A DNA stretch of 20,132 nt from a virus. Below are positions 6,179 to 13,270 of this stretch, piece after piece. Position 1 is the first letter of the stretch. Every line of letters starts with the position of its first letter. A program made the translations under genes and the position numbers. The stretch lies in IMG/VR virus record IMGVR_UViG_3300033153_002081, positions 1-20,132 of that record. One strand, given 5' to 3'. The notes under the pieces were generated by a model. The model did no database searches, was not told where the DNA came from, and saw only the letters and a list, made by a program, of their open reading frames with translations.

Positions 6179-6597
6179 TGAGATTAGTACATACTGATTG
6201 TAACGGTGATTTACACGATGTTTATGTTGGATATCAATTTGGTCATGGACCAGATACTCTTGAAGTCGTAGCGATGCCTAAACCCCATAAAGCTTCCTCT
6301 CAAGGTAAGGTGAACGCGGTAAAGCGGATAAATGATGAAGAGTTAGAGTTTGGTATTGAATATTACGCCAGTGTCTATGATATGAAATGGGTAGAGCGTG
6401 AAGATCAAGGATGGATTCATCCTGATGTAGAGATGCGTCTAGTCTTTGAGGCTTACGATAGTATCTTTGGTGTAGACCTCTCTGGTCTTAACCTAGATGA
6501 TGCTATAGCATTTATTAGAAGCACTACTATTGCTTCTTTCCCTGATAACCGATTAGATGATATGATGTTAATCAAAAGATGGTTGGATAAACAATGA
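6178..6597 (+). CDS. Hypothetical 139-aa acidic protein
   Basis: The start at ATG 6178 forms TAATG with the previous stop and has GGAG about 10 bases upstream; a longer in-frame start at 6151 would lie inside the preceding gene. The product is acidic, with beta-rich N-terminal half (MRLVHTDCNGDLHDVYVGYQ) and a helical C-terminus ending in MLIKRWLDKQ. No family recognised. The next gene starts at the stop (ATGA), consistent with a coupled operon of small accessory genes. Confidence 0.65.
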   Translation: MRLVHTDCNGDLHDVYVGYQFGHGPDTLEVVAMPKPHKASSQGKVNAVKRINDEELEFGIEYYASVYDMKWVEREDQGWIHPDVEMRLVFEAYDSIFGVDLSGLNLDDAIAFIRSTTIASFPDNRLDDMMLIKRWLDKQ

Positions 6598-6782
6598 GTG
6601 ATCTATTTAATGAAGTAAGAACCATCGTTCTTAATGCTCAGGCTATACACGGGGCTGATGAGAATTTCGATGAACAGGAAATATTTGAGACCATAGGTTA
6701 TATGACCTTAAGTGATTTCGAACCTGATGAATCTAGCAAAATCCGTAAGTGGATGTTAGAATATATGGAGAGTAAGAAATGA
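6594..6782 (+). CDS. Hypothetical 62-aa acidic helical protein
   Basis: ATG at 6594 overlaps the previous stop as ATGA. The 62 residues are acidic and helical (FNEVRTIVLNAQAIHG, then DEQEIFETIGYMTLSDF), ending RKWMLEYMESKK. The helical, acidic character resembles small phage proteins that bind host proteins, but that is a guess. Its stop overlaps the next start (ATGA). Confidence 0.6.
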   Translation: MSDLFNEVRTIVLNAQAIHGADENFDEQEIFETIGYMTLSDFEPDESSKIRKWMLEYMESKK

Positions 6783-7045
6783 ATATCTATAGCATGATAT
6801 TAGAAGCAACTGATAATGAACGCGCTATGTCTGGGAACACCTTGTACTATATAGGCAAACCTATGACTGCTAATAGAGAGCGTATCAGAGTCAATAAGAG
6901 TGGGTCTTTAGTATTCCTTAAAAACACTTTATTGTGGAATACATTTAGACCTATATTTGATGAACATTGTGTAACTTACAATGATGACCAAGGTCTATAT
7001 ATGACTGTATCCCGTAAAGAACTTAACTTTGCTGGATTAGTTTAA
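6779..7045 (+). CDS. Hypothetical 88-aa protein
   Basis: ATG at 6779 follows GGAGAG at good spacing and overlaps the previous stop (ATGA). The product begins MNIYSMILEATDNERAMSGN and has a mixed alpha/beta look without motifs I recognise. It ends 24 bases before the ribosome site/start of the next gene, the first break in the overlapping chain since 5981. Confidence 0.6.
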   Translation: MNIYSMILEATDNERAMSGNTLYYIGKPMTANRERIRVNKSGSLVFLKNTLLWNTFRPIFDEHCVTYNDDQGLYMTVSRKELNFAGLV

Positions 7046-7069
7046 ACTATACTGTAGGAGTATAACAAA

Positions 7070-7507
7070 ATGATTACATTTAAAGACACACAAATAGAAA
7101 AGAAAATGTCCGCGCTACGGTGCGTTGACTCCCAAGTAACTAGACAAGTAGTAGGTGAGATGCTTAATAAGGTGATGAAAGGATCAGGCTGGGATGGTGA
7201 TGTAGAGTTCGATTTCACTATAAGTGATTGGCAACCTGGAAAGTTCACTGATACCGTTTGGATATCAGGTAACCAATATTATGATTGGCTTATGGATAAC
7301 AAGGAGACATCTATAGATGATAAGATATCAGCTAGAATCCTTAAGAAGATGACCTTTGTATCTCACGACTTTGCTGAGTTTACACTTACAGTAATAGTAA
7401 GTTGCGACTTACCTGAGGAGGACTTCAAAACCTTAGATATGTTAGGCAAGGTTCATCGTGAGTATAAACCTGGACATATGTCTGAAAGCATATTCTGCGC
7501 AATATAA
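7070..7507 (+). CDS. Hypothetical 145-aa protein
   Basis: ATG at 7070 has the ribosome site TAGGAGTATAAC. The product has a basic helical N-terminus (KDTQIEKKMSALRCVDSQVT) and a beta-rich remainder with many aromatic and acidic residues (TVWISGNQYYDWLMDN; SHDFAEFTLTVIVSCDLPEE). No domain recognised. The stop overlaps the start of a 28-aa membrane microprotein (TAATG). Confidence 0.65.
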   Translation: MITFKDTQIEKKMSALRCVDSQVTRQVVGEMLNKVMKGSGWDGDVEFDFTISDWQPGKFTDTVWISGNQYYDWLMDNKETSIDDKISARILKKMTFVSHDFAEFTLTVIVSCDLPEEDFKTLDMLGKVHREYKPGHMSESIFCAI

Positions 7508-7593
7508 TGACTATGTTTAGAGTATTGCTCAACCTTATAAGCACAATTATTATAGTGCTTATAGTGTTGTTCTTCATAGGATTAACTGTATAA
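7507..7593 (+). CDS. 28-aa single-span membrane microprotein
   Basis: ATG at 7507 overlaps the preceding stop (TAATG) and the frame ends with TAA at 7591-7593. After MTMFRVLLN the remainder (LISTIIIVLIVLFFIGLTV) is almost purely Ile/Leu/Val/Phe, a clear transmembrane helix with one Arg near the N-terminus. There is no separate ribosome site, so translation would depend on coupling. Phages use such peptides as membrane toxins, holin-like or superinfection/immunity factors; which applies here is unknown. The chance that so hydrophobic a frame begins exactly at a stop/start overlap is low, which supports it. Confidence 0.55.
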   Translation: MTMFRVLLNLISTIIIVLIVLFFIGLTV

Positions 7594-7698
7594 CCTAGTG
7601 TGCTCCCGCTAGAGGTGGCAGAGCCGTGATAGATAAATGAATAACCTCCGAATGGGTGTAATGCCCAATAACTAAATCAACTACAAAAGAGAATGATA
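7594..7698 (+). other. Leader between the small-gene block and the recombination module
   Basis: No ORF of note. GAGGT (7612-7616 area) can pair with ACCTC (about 7646-7650), with a GGC/GCC mini-stem inside, and TGGG/CCCA forms another small hairpin before the start. No tRNA cloverleaf or good promoter is seen. Confidence 0.3.
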
Positions 7699-8067
7699 AT
7701 GTTAACATTAGAAGACAAACTGGAAAATTACAGAATTATAAAGAACAAGCTAGCAGAAGTAAAAGAAGATGAGATGGAGCTGAGGCTAGCAATAGCGGAA
7801 GAATTATCTGTTGACAATCTTTCCGCTGGAACCCACAACTTTGACTTTACAGGCTTACATGTTAAGCTTGTCACTAAGTTATACAAAAAGATTGACAAGA
7901 GCATCCTTGAGACGCTGGAACTCAGTGAAGAAGAAGCTGAGTGCATCCGTTGGAAGCCAGAGATAGATGCTAGGGCTTACAAAAACGCTGATGATACAGA
8001 TACTCTAGATGAGGCTGTAATTGTCACTAACGCTACACCTACATTAACAGTGGAGTTGGTAGAATGA
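7699..8067 (+). CDS. Conserved phage protein with N-terminal coiled coil, recombination-module neighbour
   Basis: The 122-aa product has an N-terminal coiled coil (residues ~1-35, LEDKLENYRIIKNKLAEVKE), a beta-rich core (THNFDFTGLHVKLVTKLYKK) and a C-terminal segment with EEEAECIRWKPEIDARAYKN and DEAVIVTNATPTLTVEL. This layout matches small proteins often found beside Sak4/DUF669 genes in phages; I recall no proven function. ATG 7699 is preferred to 7693 because the GAGAAT ribosome site then has the same spacing as at 5981. It overlaps the next gene by ATGA. Confidence 0.7.
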   Translation: MLTLEDKLENYRIIKNKLAEVKEDEMELRLAIAEELSVDNLSAGTHNFDFTGLHVKLVTKLYKKIDKSILETLELSEEEAECIRWKPEIDARAYKNADDTDTLDEAVIVTNATPTLTVELVE

Positions 8068-8465
8068 GCAGATTCAGCGGAGCAAAAGGAAAGGTTAGAC
8101 AGTATTTATTTGACCTTAAAGAAGAATTAGTATTCACTCAATCAGAACTAGCTAAATTAGCAGGAACTAATGTTAGTGCTGTATCCAATGGGATATATGG
8201 CATGGAGCAAAAAGGATTCCTAAGTGTTGAAATGGATGGAAGGAATAAAACATATACTGCTGTGCCTAATGATGTACAGCTATTCTTTGTTAAATATCCA
8301 CAAGGCATAAGCTCACAATCAAATGGAAAGCCTAAAAATGCTCCAGCATCTGGTACACGCAGAACGCCATGGCAGATGAAAATAGATGATAAAATATCAT
8401 ATCACCTTAAGCAGATTGAAGGGCTTACTGTTGCTAGAGAACTAGACTTAGATGGAGTTTGCTAA
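8064..8465 (+). CDS. Winged-helix DNA-binding protein
   Basis: Residues ~8-66 form a MarR/phage-type winged HTH: helix KGKVRQYLFDLKEELVF, then TQSELAKLAGTNVSAVSNGI as the helix-turn-helix, KGFLSVEM and NKTYTAV as the wing. The C-terminal half is a basic Ser/Gly/Asn-rich linker and a short helix (MKIDDKISYHLKQIEGLTVA). It overlaps the preceding gene (ATGA) and the next (TAATG). It could regulate the module or act as a DNA-binding recombination accessory; the sequence does not separate these. Confidence 0.75.
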   Translation: MSRFSGAKGKVRQYLFDLKEELVFTQSELAKLAGTNVSAVSNGIYGMEQKGFLSVEMDGRNKTYTAVPNDVQLFFVKYPQGISSQSNGKPKNAPASGTRRTPWQMKIDDKISYHLKQIEGLTVARELDLDGVC

Positions 8466-8698
8466 TGGCTGAGAAAATAACCATGTGGGAAGCTAGTGAT
8501 GGATCTACTTTCAATAGTGAAGAACTAGCTAATCATCATGATGAAAGAATTGCTCTATCTGAATACATAGATGAGAATCCTATATATGGCTTAGCAGTTG
8601 AAGCTAGAATAGATGGGTCTGAGTTCCTTAGATGGGCTGATGAGCAGAAGCGCATTGTAATTATGCTATTACCTGAGGAGGGAAAGAATGGCAATTAA
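8465..8698 (+). CDS. Small acidic phage protein, 77 aa
   Basis: ATG at 8465 shares its A with the preceding stop (TAATG); an upstream TTG at 8459 is less likely. The product starts MAEKITMWEASDGSTFNSEE and contains EARIDGSEFLRWADEQKRIV. Similar short proteins with a histidine/acid-rich N-terminus and an IDG.EFL.W motif recur in phage recombination loci, by memory. Its 3' end overlaps the Sak4 start by 11 bases and carries that gene's GAGGAGGG ribosome site. Confidence 0.65.
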   Translation: MAEKITMWEASDGSTFNSEELANHHDERIALSEYIDENPIYGLAVEARIDGSEFLRWADEQKRIVIMLLPEEGKNGN

Positions 8699-9371
8699 GA
8701 TAAAAAGTACCAAAGATGTTACAGCAGAAGGTGCTAATATGGTCATCTATGGGGAGTCTGGGGTGGGTAAAACCACTCTAGTTTCTCACCTAGAGAATGC
8801 TATAATACTTTCCGCTGAGCAGGGGCTTCTATCCCTGAAGAACTTTGATATTCCTTACATTGAAATAAAGAATATTGATGATGTTCAAGAAGCATACGAT
8901 TATGTGCGCAAATCTGACTATGACCATATAGTCTTTGACTCGCTTACTGAGATAGCTGAGGTTGTTTTGTATATTATACAAGATGACTTGGTTAAGGAAG
9001 GTAAGGGCAAAGATAAACGTCAGGGATACGGTGCGCTGGCTGATGCTTTCGGGGTTATGATAAGAAAGTTCAGAGATATAAAAGGCAAGAATACCATATT
9101 CTTTGCCAAACAGAAATACATCTATGATGAGGACGGTATGATAACATCGTTCGCACCTATGATGCCAGGTCGTGTGCTCCCACATGGCTTACCTTATTTG
9201 GTTGATGAAGTATTTTGTCACCAGATGGATCGTAAAGGAACACGATTCTTTCAAACCGTTGCTGATCGGAAGCATCCTGCTAAAGACAGAAGCGGAAATC
9301 TTGAAGCAAAAGAAATGGATCCAAACTTAAACGACATTATAAAACGAGTCCTTACGGGACAGGAGAAGTAA
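8688..9371 (+). CDS. Sak4-like RecA-fold ATPase / single-strand annealing protein
   Basis: The 227-aa protein has Walker A GESGVGKT (22-29), Walker B IVFD (81-84) followed by SLTE, and a later FFAKQKYIYD strand, the arrangement of phage Sak4 / AAA_24 RecA-core proteins, which are RecA-like but shortened and assist single-strand annealing and recombination. Length is typical. The ATG follows GAGGAGGGAAAG. It is immediately followed by a DUF669 gene (1-base gap), a pairing widely seen in phages where the partner behaves as a ssDNA-binding protein. Together with the nuclease and helicase downstream it forms a recombination module. Confidence 0.85.
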   Translation: MAIKIKSTKDVTAEGANMVIYGESGVGKTTLVSHLENAIILSAEQGLLSLKNFDIPYIEIKNIDDVQEAYDYVRKSDYDHIVFDSLTEIAEVVLYIIQDDLVKEGKGKDKRQGYGALADAFGVMIRKFRDIKGKNTIFFAKQKYIYDEDGMITSFAPMMPGRVLPHGLPYLVDEVFCHQMDRKGTRFFQTVADRKHPAKDRSGNLEAKEMDPNLNDIIKRVLTGQEK

Positions 9372-9372
9372 A

Positions 9373-9810
9373 ATGGCTGAATTGCCTGATGTATTCGCAG
9401 TAGATGATAGCACCGAACGTATGTCTGACTTTGGTATTATGCCAACAGATGATATTTACTTAGGTCATATCAAAAAGTCTGAAATCAAAAAGACTAAAGC
9501 AGGAACAGGCTTACGCCTCAACATGCAGGTATTGATTGAAGAGTCTAAGAAAAATGAAGAGAAGTACAAAGGTCGTCTTGTCTTCATCGGTCTTAATATC
9601 AAGAACCCGTCTGAACAGGCAGTAGCTATCTCTCAGAAAGAGCTAGCATCTATTTGTGATGCGGTTGGAGTAGAAGAAGTGGAAGATTCGGAAGAACTCC
9701 ATGATATCAGCTTTGGCTTTAAGATGAAAGTCGAGAAGTCAGAAGGCTATGATGATAAGAATGTTATCAATAGCTACATGACCGAAGCTGATTACAACGA
9801 AGCGGAATAA
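9373..9810 (+). CDS. DUF669 family protein, probable ssDNA-binding partner of Sak4
   Basis: The 145-aa product follows the DUF669 pattern: DIYLGHIKKSEIKKTKAGTG near residue 28-47, then KYKGRLVFIGLNIKNPSEQA, then KELASICDAVGVEEVEDSEE and a beta strand FGFKMKVEKSEGY. DUF669 proteins are OB-like and regarded as phage SSB-type factors next to Sak4 or annealing proteins. It is acidic at the C-terminus (ADYNEAE), as in SSB tails that bind partner proteins. Ribosome site AGGAGAAG precedes the start. It is followed by the structured gap at 9811-9927. Confidence 0.82.
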   Translation: MAELPDVFAVDDSTERMSDFGIMPTDDIYLGHIKKSEIKKTKAGTGLRLNMQVLIEESKKNEEKYKGRLVFIGLNIKNPSEQAVAISQKELASICDAVGVEEVEDSEELHDISFGFKMKVEKSEGYDDKNVINSYMTEADYNEAE

Positions 9811-9842
9811 CTTACCACGCCACGGAGGGCACAATTCAAATT

Positions 9843-9916
9843 ACTGGTTGAGGTGGGTTAGGCAAGGTACTCCTCAGGGCGCCCCAACCAGTACTCCTAT
9901 AGTCCCTGAGGAGTAC
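9843..9916 (+). promoter_or_regulatory. Interleaved inverted repeats burying a Shine-Dalgarno sequence
   Basis: ACTGGTTG (9843-9850) pairs with CAACCAGT (9885-9892). GTACTCCTCAGGG (9867-9879) pairs over 13 perfect bases with CCCTGAGGAGTAC (9904-9916). The stems interleave, the topology of an H-type pseudoknot. A second GTACTCCT (9891-9898) can instead pair with AGGAGTAC (9909-9916) as a local hairpin. Both alternatives cover AGGAG (9909-9913), the only Shine-Dalgarno-like sequence before the ATG at 9928, although its 14-base spacing is long. Candidate translational switch; a DNA-level role is not excluded. Confidence 0.6.
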
Positions 9917-9927
9917 ACCTAATTATT

Positions 9928-10149
9928 ATGGCTAATAGATGCACATTACATAAGTTTAAAATTGATGAATTTGTCGATTGGCTAGACAAAGAAGATATTG
10001 AATGGAGAGATGGTAAAGGAGATTGGCAAGTTCTTCAAGTCAAAACAGATAAGGGATGGTCACCAATCTATACAAGAATAAAAGGTGATCATTTAGTTAT
10101 ACAACAAGCATTAAAATCAATTGTAAAGAGGTTTATACAGCATGGCTAA
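9928..10149 (+). CDS. Small conserved phage protein, 73 aa
   Basis: The product starts MANRCTLHKFKIDEFVDWLD and ends LKSIVKRFIQHG, with a DWQVLQVKT strand and YTRIKGDHLVIQ in between. It resembles short phage proteins placed before a RecB/Cas4-like nuclease, whose layout is helix, beta-hairpin, then a basic helix. Function is unknown. Codon use here is more A/T-rich than in the neighbours. Its start has only a distant Shine-Dalgarno sequence locked in the structure at 9843-9916. It overlaps the nuclease start by 8 bases. Confidence 0.65.
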   Translation: MANRCTLHKFKIDEFVDWLDKEDIEWRDGKGDWQVLQVKTDKGWSPIYTRIKGDHLVIQQALKSIVKRFIQHG

Positions 10150-10963
10150 GATAGAAAAGTTCAACTCCATTAATTCTATAATGGAAGAAGGGGAGATTAC
10201 CAGCATACCAAGAACATATCTTGGATACTCATCACTTGGTAGCTCATGTATGCGCAAGCTGTGGTATGGTTTCCGCTGGGTAGCGCCAGACTCAGCCTCC
10301 AGAAGAATGAACCGAATCTGGGACAGAGGGCATATTGAAGAGGACAGAATCTTTGATGACTTGAGAAGAGTTGGAGTAGAGATAACAGGAGTAGAGCAGG
10401 AAGTGGTAGGAGTAACAGGACACCTAAAGGGTCACTGTGATGGGATACTGTTTAATGTACCTACTGCTGAAAAGACTCCTCATCTATTTGAAGCCAAGAC
10501 TATGAAGCATTCTAGCTTTGTATCTTATCTGAAGAAAGGGCTGAGAATGTACTCCCCTGCCTATTGGCAACAAATACATAGCTACATGGGTCACCTAAAC
10601 CTCACTCGCTGCTTATATGTAGTAGTGGATAAAGATACAGAAACTAGAGATTACCAAAGGATAAAGTATGACAAAGATCAATTTGACGAAGGTGAACGAA
10701 TCGGCTTTAACATCATCGCAGCAGGAGAAGCTCCACCAAGAATGGCTAATGCGTCATCAACATTCTTTGAATGTAAATGGTGCTGCTTTAAAGAGGTTTG
10801 TCACAAAGGTGCGCAAGTTGCTAAAAATTGCAGAACGTGCGTCTACTGGGACATAGAAGAGGAAGGCAGATTCTCCTGTTCAAAATGGAAACATGATTTA
10901 GAGAAAGAGATGCAGTTACTAGGTTGTAAAGATTATGAAAAGGATACCATCTATGATCTATGA
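10142..10963 (+). CDS. PD-(D/E)XK nuclease, Cas4/RecB-like, with C-terminal cysteines
   Basis: The 273-aa protein shows LGSSCMRKLWYGFRW (32-46), DRGHIEEDR, the catalytic Asp100 (HCDGIL), Glu117-Ala-Lys119 (LFEAKT) and the QQIHSYM glutamine motif (143-149), i.e. a PD-(D/E)XK/RecB fold. C-terminal cysteines at 211, 214, 215, 220, 230, 233 and 246, plus Cys36, suggest a metal or Fe-S cluster as in Cas4/AddB-type exonucleases. It likely resects DNA ends for the Sak4/DUF669 pair. The start overlaps the previous gene; AGAGG lies upstream. The 3' end overlaps the helicase start. Confidence 0.85.
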   Translation: MAKIEKFNSINSIMEEGEITSIPRTYLGYSSLGSSCMRKLWYGFRWVAPDSASRRMNRIWDRGHIEEDRIFDDLRRVGVEITGVEQEVVGVTGHLKGHCDGILFNVPTAEKTPHLFEAKTMKHSSFVSYLKKGLRMYSPAYWQQIHSYMGHLNLTRCLYVVVDKDTETRDYQRIKYDKDQFDEGERIGFNIIAAGEAPPRMANASSTFFECKWCCFKEVCHKGAQVAKNCRTCVYWDIEEEGRFSCSKWKHDLEKEMQLLGCKDYEKDTIYDL

Positions 10964-12503
10964 AGATAGACAATATCAAATAGATGCCTCAGATGCTGTA
11001 TTCAAGTACCTAGATAAACACTCTCAGGGTCACCCTTTAGTAGCACTTCCTACTGGAGCAGGCAAGACAGCGGTAATGGCTAAGATAGTTGCTAGGATAT
11101 TCAAGAGAGAACCATTAGCTAAGATAGTGGTGGTCTCTCATGACTCTAGGATACTAGAGCAAAATGCTGCTGGTCTGGAAGGCATACACCCCGTACATAT
11201 CAATTCCGCTTCTCTTATGCGCAGAGAGGTGGGCAGGCTAACCGTAGCGGGAATACAGTCTGTATATAAGAGCAACGAGTTTAGCGACTTTACCCATGTG
11301 ATTATTGATGAGGCGCACACTATCCCTCAAGCTGAGAACTCTATGTACAGACAGTTCTTTGATAGTATAGGTGCTCATACTAGGATAGGACTTACAGCTA
11401 CTCCATATCGAACAGGTCAAGGCTATATAATTGGCGAAGATCATATGTTTGATAAGATAGTCATAGACTTGACATTTGGCGCGAAATTTACCAAACTGGT
11501 TAAAGATGGCTACCTATGTAACCTCACTATCAACTCTACTCATATTAAATTAGAGACAGAAGGGATACATTCTCAAGGTGGGGACTTCAACATAAAGGAA
11601 ATGTCTACTAAGTTTAATCGCATGTCTATCACCAAAGCAGCACTAAATGAAATGGTAGAGAAAGGCAAGGGAAGAAAGAAATGGCTTATCTTTGCTATTG
11701 ATATAGATCATGCTGAATCTATAGTAGATGTTCTAAATAGTATGGGTGTATTTGCTATGCCTGTTCATTCTAGAAATGAGTTTGATAATGATAGAATCAT
11801 AAACTTATACAGAAGAAATATGCTACACTGTATAGTGAATGTAGGTATGCTTACCACAGGATTCGATGCGCCAGATATTGATTTGATTGGATTACTCCGA
11901 CCTACTCAATCCGCAGGACTTCATGTTCAAATGATCGGACGCGGTCTGCGGATTGCTGATGGGAAAGATGATTGCTTGGTGCTAGACTACGCAGGTAATA
12001 CTGAGAGGCTTGGACCAATCAATAGGATTAAGCCATATGTAAAAGGCAAAGGAAAAGCTACGGGTGAACCCATCACTAAGACTTGCGAAGTTTGTGATAC
12101 TATTGTAGCACCTAATGTTAAGATATGCCCTAAGTGCGGAACAGAGTTCAAGTTTAAACAACTCATAGGTTCTTATTCCGCTGATATGGAGGTGATAGCA
12201 GATTCTGCCTTGAAGTGGTTTCGCATCGACTCGATGGACTTTAAGTTACATAATAAGAGAGGTGGTATATCTAGTATCAAAGTAACATACCAATGCGGTC
12301 TGAAGATATTCAATGAATGGATATGTGCTAACCATAAAGGATATGCTGGTAACAGGGCTAAGCATTGGCTAACAGAGCGGAAAGTAGTACATAATGGAGA
12401 CTTGCGCATGACCATAAGTCTGCTGGAGCAAGCTATTGTTCCTAAACGCATCCAAGTAAAGACTGACTCTAAGTACCCAGAGGTGCTTAAGAGTGAGTTT
12501 TAA
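10953..12503 (+). CDS. SF2 DEAH-box helicase with zinc finger (RadD/UvsW-like)
   Basis: From ATG 10953 the product is 516 aa: Walker A PTGAGKT (33-39), DEAH (119-122), TATPYR (148-153), GFDAPDID (303-310) and QMIGRGLRI (326-334), all standard SF2 motifs. Four cysteines (378, 381, 392, 395) in CEVC...CPKCG form a zinc-ribbon after the helicase core, as in RadD (YejH). Such helicases remodel branched DNA. I prefer 10953 over ATG 10935 because AAAAGGA is spaced well before it. It overlaps the nuclease gene by 11 bases. The ~105 residues after the zinc site are not recognised. Confidence 0.88.
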   Translation: MIYEDRQYQIDASDAVFKYLDKHSQGHPLVALPTGAGKTAVMAKIVARIFKREPLAKIVVVSHDSRILEQNAAGLEGIHPVHINSASLMRREVGRLTVAGIQSVYKSNEFSDFTHVIIDEAHTIPQAENSMYRQFFDSIGAHTRIGLTATPYRTGQGYIIGEDHMFDKIVIDLTFGAKFTKLVKDGYLCNLTINSTHIKLETEGIHSQGGDFNIKEMSTKFNRMSITKAALNEMVEKGKGRKKWLIFAIDIDHAESIVDVLNSMGVFAMPVHSRNEFDNDRIINLYRRNMLHCIVNVGMLTTGFDAPDIDLIGLLRPTQSAGLHVQMIGRGLRIADGKDDCLVLDYAGNTERLGPINRIKPYVKGKGKATGEPITKTCEVCDTIVAPNVKICPKCGTEFKFKQLIGSYSADMEVIADSALKWFRIDSMDFKLHNKRGGISSIKVTYQCGLKIFNEWICANHKGYAGNRAKHWLTERKVVHNGDLRMTISLLEQAIVPKRIQVKTDSKYPEVLKSEF

Positions 12504-12521
12504 TATTAGGGTGTGCTAATA
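12504..12521 (+). terminator. Short hairpin after the helicase stop
   Basis: TATTAG, loop GGTGTG, CTAATA begins directly after the TAA stop and is followed by TAAAAATAG. The stem is AT-rich and there is no clear T-run, so it is a weak terminator or an mRNA end structure. Confidence 0.35.
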
Positions 12522-12553
12522 TAAAAATAGTTTAAAATAATCCCTTAAAACGC

Positions 12554-12582
12554 TTTACCTTTAGCCTAAAGGGGAGTAAAAT
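12554..12582 (+). promoter_or_regulatory. Sigma70-like promoter with internal dyad operator
   Basis: TTTACC (12554-12559), 17 bases, TAAAAT (12577-12582). Between the boxes and overlapping the -35 lies CCTTTAG, C, CTAAAGG (12558-12572), a perfect 7-bp dyad placed where a repressor would block RNA polymerase. Transcription should start near 12588-12590. Confidence 0.6.
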
Positions 12583-12587
12583 AGCGA

Positions 12588-12611
12588 CTCTACCGAAATA
12601 AATCGTTAGAG
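12588..12611 (+). other. Hairpin at the predicted mRNA 5' end
   Basis: CTCTA pairs with TAGAG (12588-12592, 12607-12611), then after a C/T mismatch CGA pairs with TCG around the loop AATAAA. It begins at about the predicted transcription start, the position where 5' stem-loops protect mRNA from decay. It supports abundant, long-lived mRNA for the gene at 12645. Confidence 0.4.
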
Positions 12612-12644
12612 AATTTTATTTAATCCAAGACAGGAAATAAGACA

Positions 12645-13241
12645 ATGAATGATGAAACAAATGTAGTAGACATCGAAGAAACAGAAGTACCTGAAGTAAG
12701 TGAAATGGATATTGCTATCCGTGCCGCATTCGATGACAATGTTGACGAAGATGAAGAAATCGTCAAGATGGCTATGTTACAAGCTGGTTGTAAGATCAAA
12801 GCAGTATCTCGCTTGTACAATACTTTCATGATCGATTCAGGTCAGATGGCTTCTAAAGAAGAAAAAGATGACGCTCTTGATGCTGCGTTAACTGATCTTG
12901 ATCTTTCTGATGAAGACACTTTCAACGAAGCTGTTGAAACTCTTGTTGTTAACATTACTGGTGCGTCTGAAAAGTCAGCAGCAGCTATGGCTCGTGCCTG
13001 GGCAAAGCGTAACGAAGTTGAATGTTACACTAAACCTAAAGGTGCTCCTCGTGGTGAATCTTTCATCGACAAATTGGGTGATGCTCTTGTAGAGAATCCT
13101 GAGATGACTGATAAGGAATGTGAAGCTTATGTCCGTGAGAACGGTACTGAGAACACTATCCGTAGCCTTGGCCATTACCAGAAGTTCCGTTCAGCAATGA
13201 ACCGCTTACATGTTAAGTTAACAACTGCTGAAGCAGCATAA
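12645..13241 (+). CDS. Unknown 198-aa acidic protein, apparently highly expressed
   Basis: The N-terminal ~55 residues are very acidic (EIEETEVPEV-type and DDNVDEDEEIVKM stretches), the middle is helical (LYNTFMIDSGQMASKEEKDD), and residues ~110-190 contain SEKSAAAMARAWAKRN, GAPRGESFIDKL and IRSLGHYQKFRSAMNRL, a basic helical part. I recognise no family. Codons are biased to CGT, GGT, GCT, GAC and AAC unlike neighbouring genes, the usual mark of strong expression. The gene has its own promoter with operator dyad, 5' hairpin, AGGAA ribosome site and intrinsic terminator. The acidic-plus-basic layout could suit a DNA mimic, nucleoid or ssDNA-binding protein, all unproven. Confidence 0.8.
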   Translation: MNDETNVVDIEETEVPEVSEMDIAIRAAFDDNVDEDEEIVKMAMLQAGCKIKAVSRLYNTFMIDSGQMASKEEKDDALDAALTDLDLSDEDTFNEAVETLVVNITGASEKSAAAMARAWAKRNEVECYTKPKGAPRGESFIDKLGDALVENPEMTDKECEAYVRENGTENTIRSLGHYQKFRSAMNRLHVKLTTAEAA

Positions 13242-13270
13242 TCTAAAAGACATAGTCGTTATGTTAAAGT

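Noticed and set aside
7594-7698. Possible tRNA
   Set aside because: The small stems do not make a cloverleaf, and there is no T-loop or CCA-adjacent acceptor arm.
8829-9185. 118-aa minus-strand frame inside the Sak4 gene
   Set aside because: It is a shadow of the well-supported Sak4 frame and has no ribosome site or motif.
12898-13092. Leu-rich plus-strand frame inside the 198-aa gene
   Set aside because: Its Leu/Val richness results from the GCT/CTT-type codons of the real gene read in another frame.
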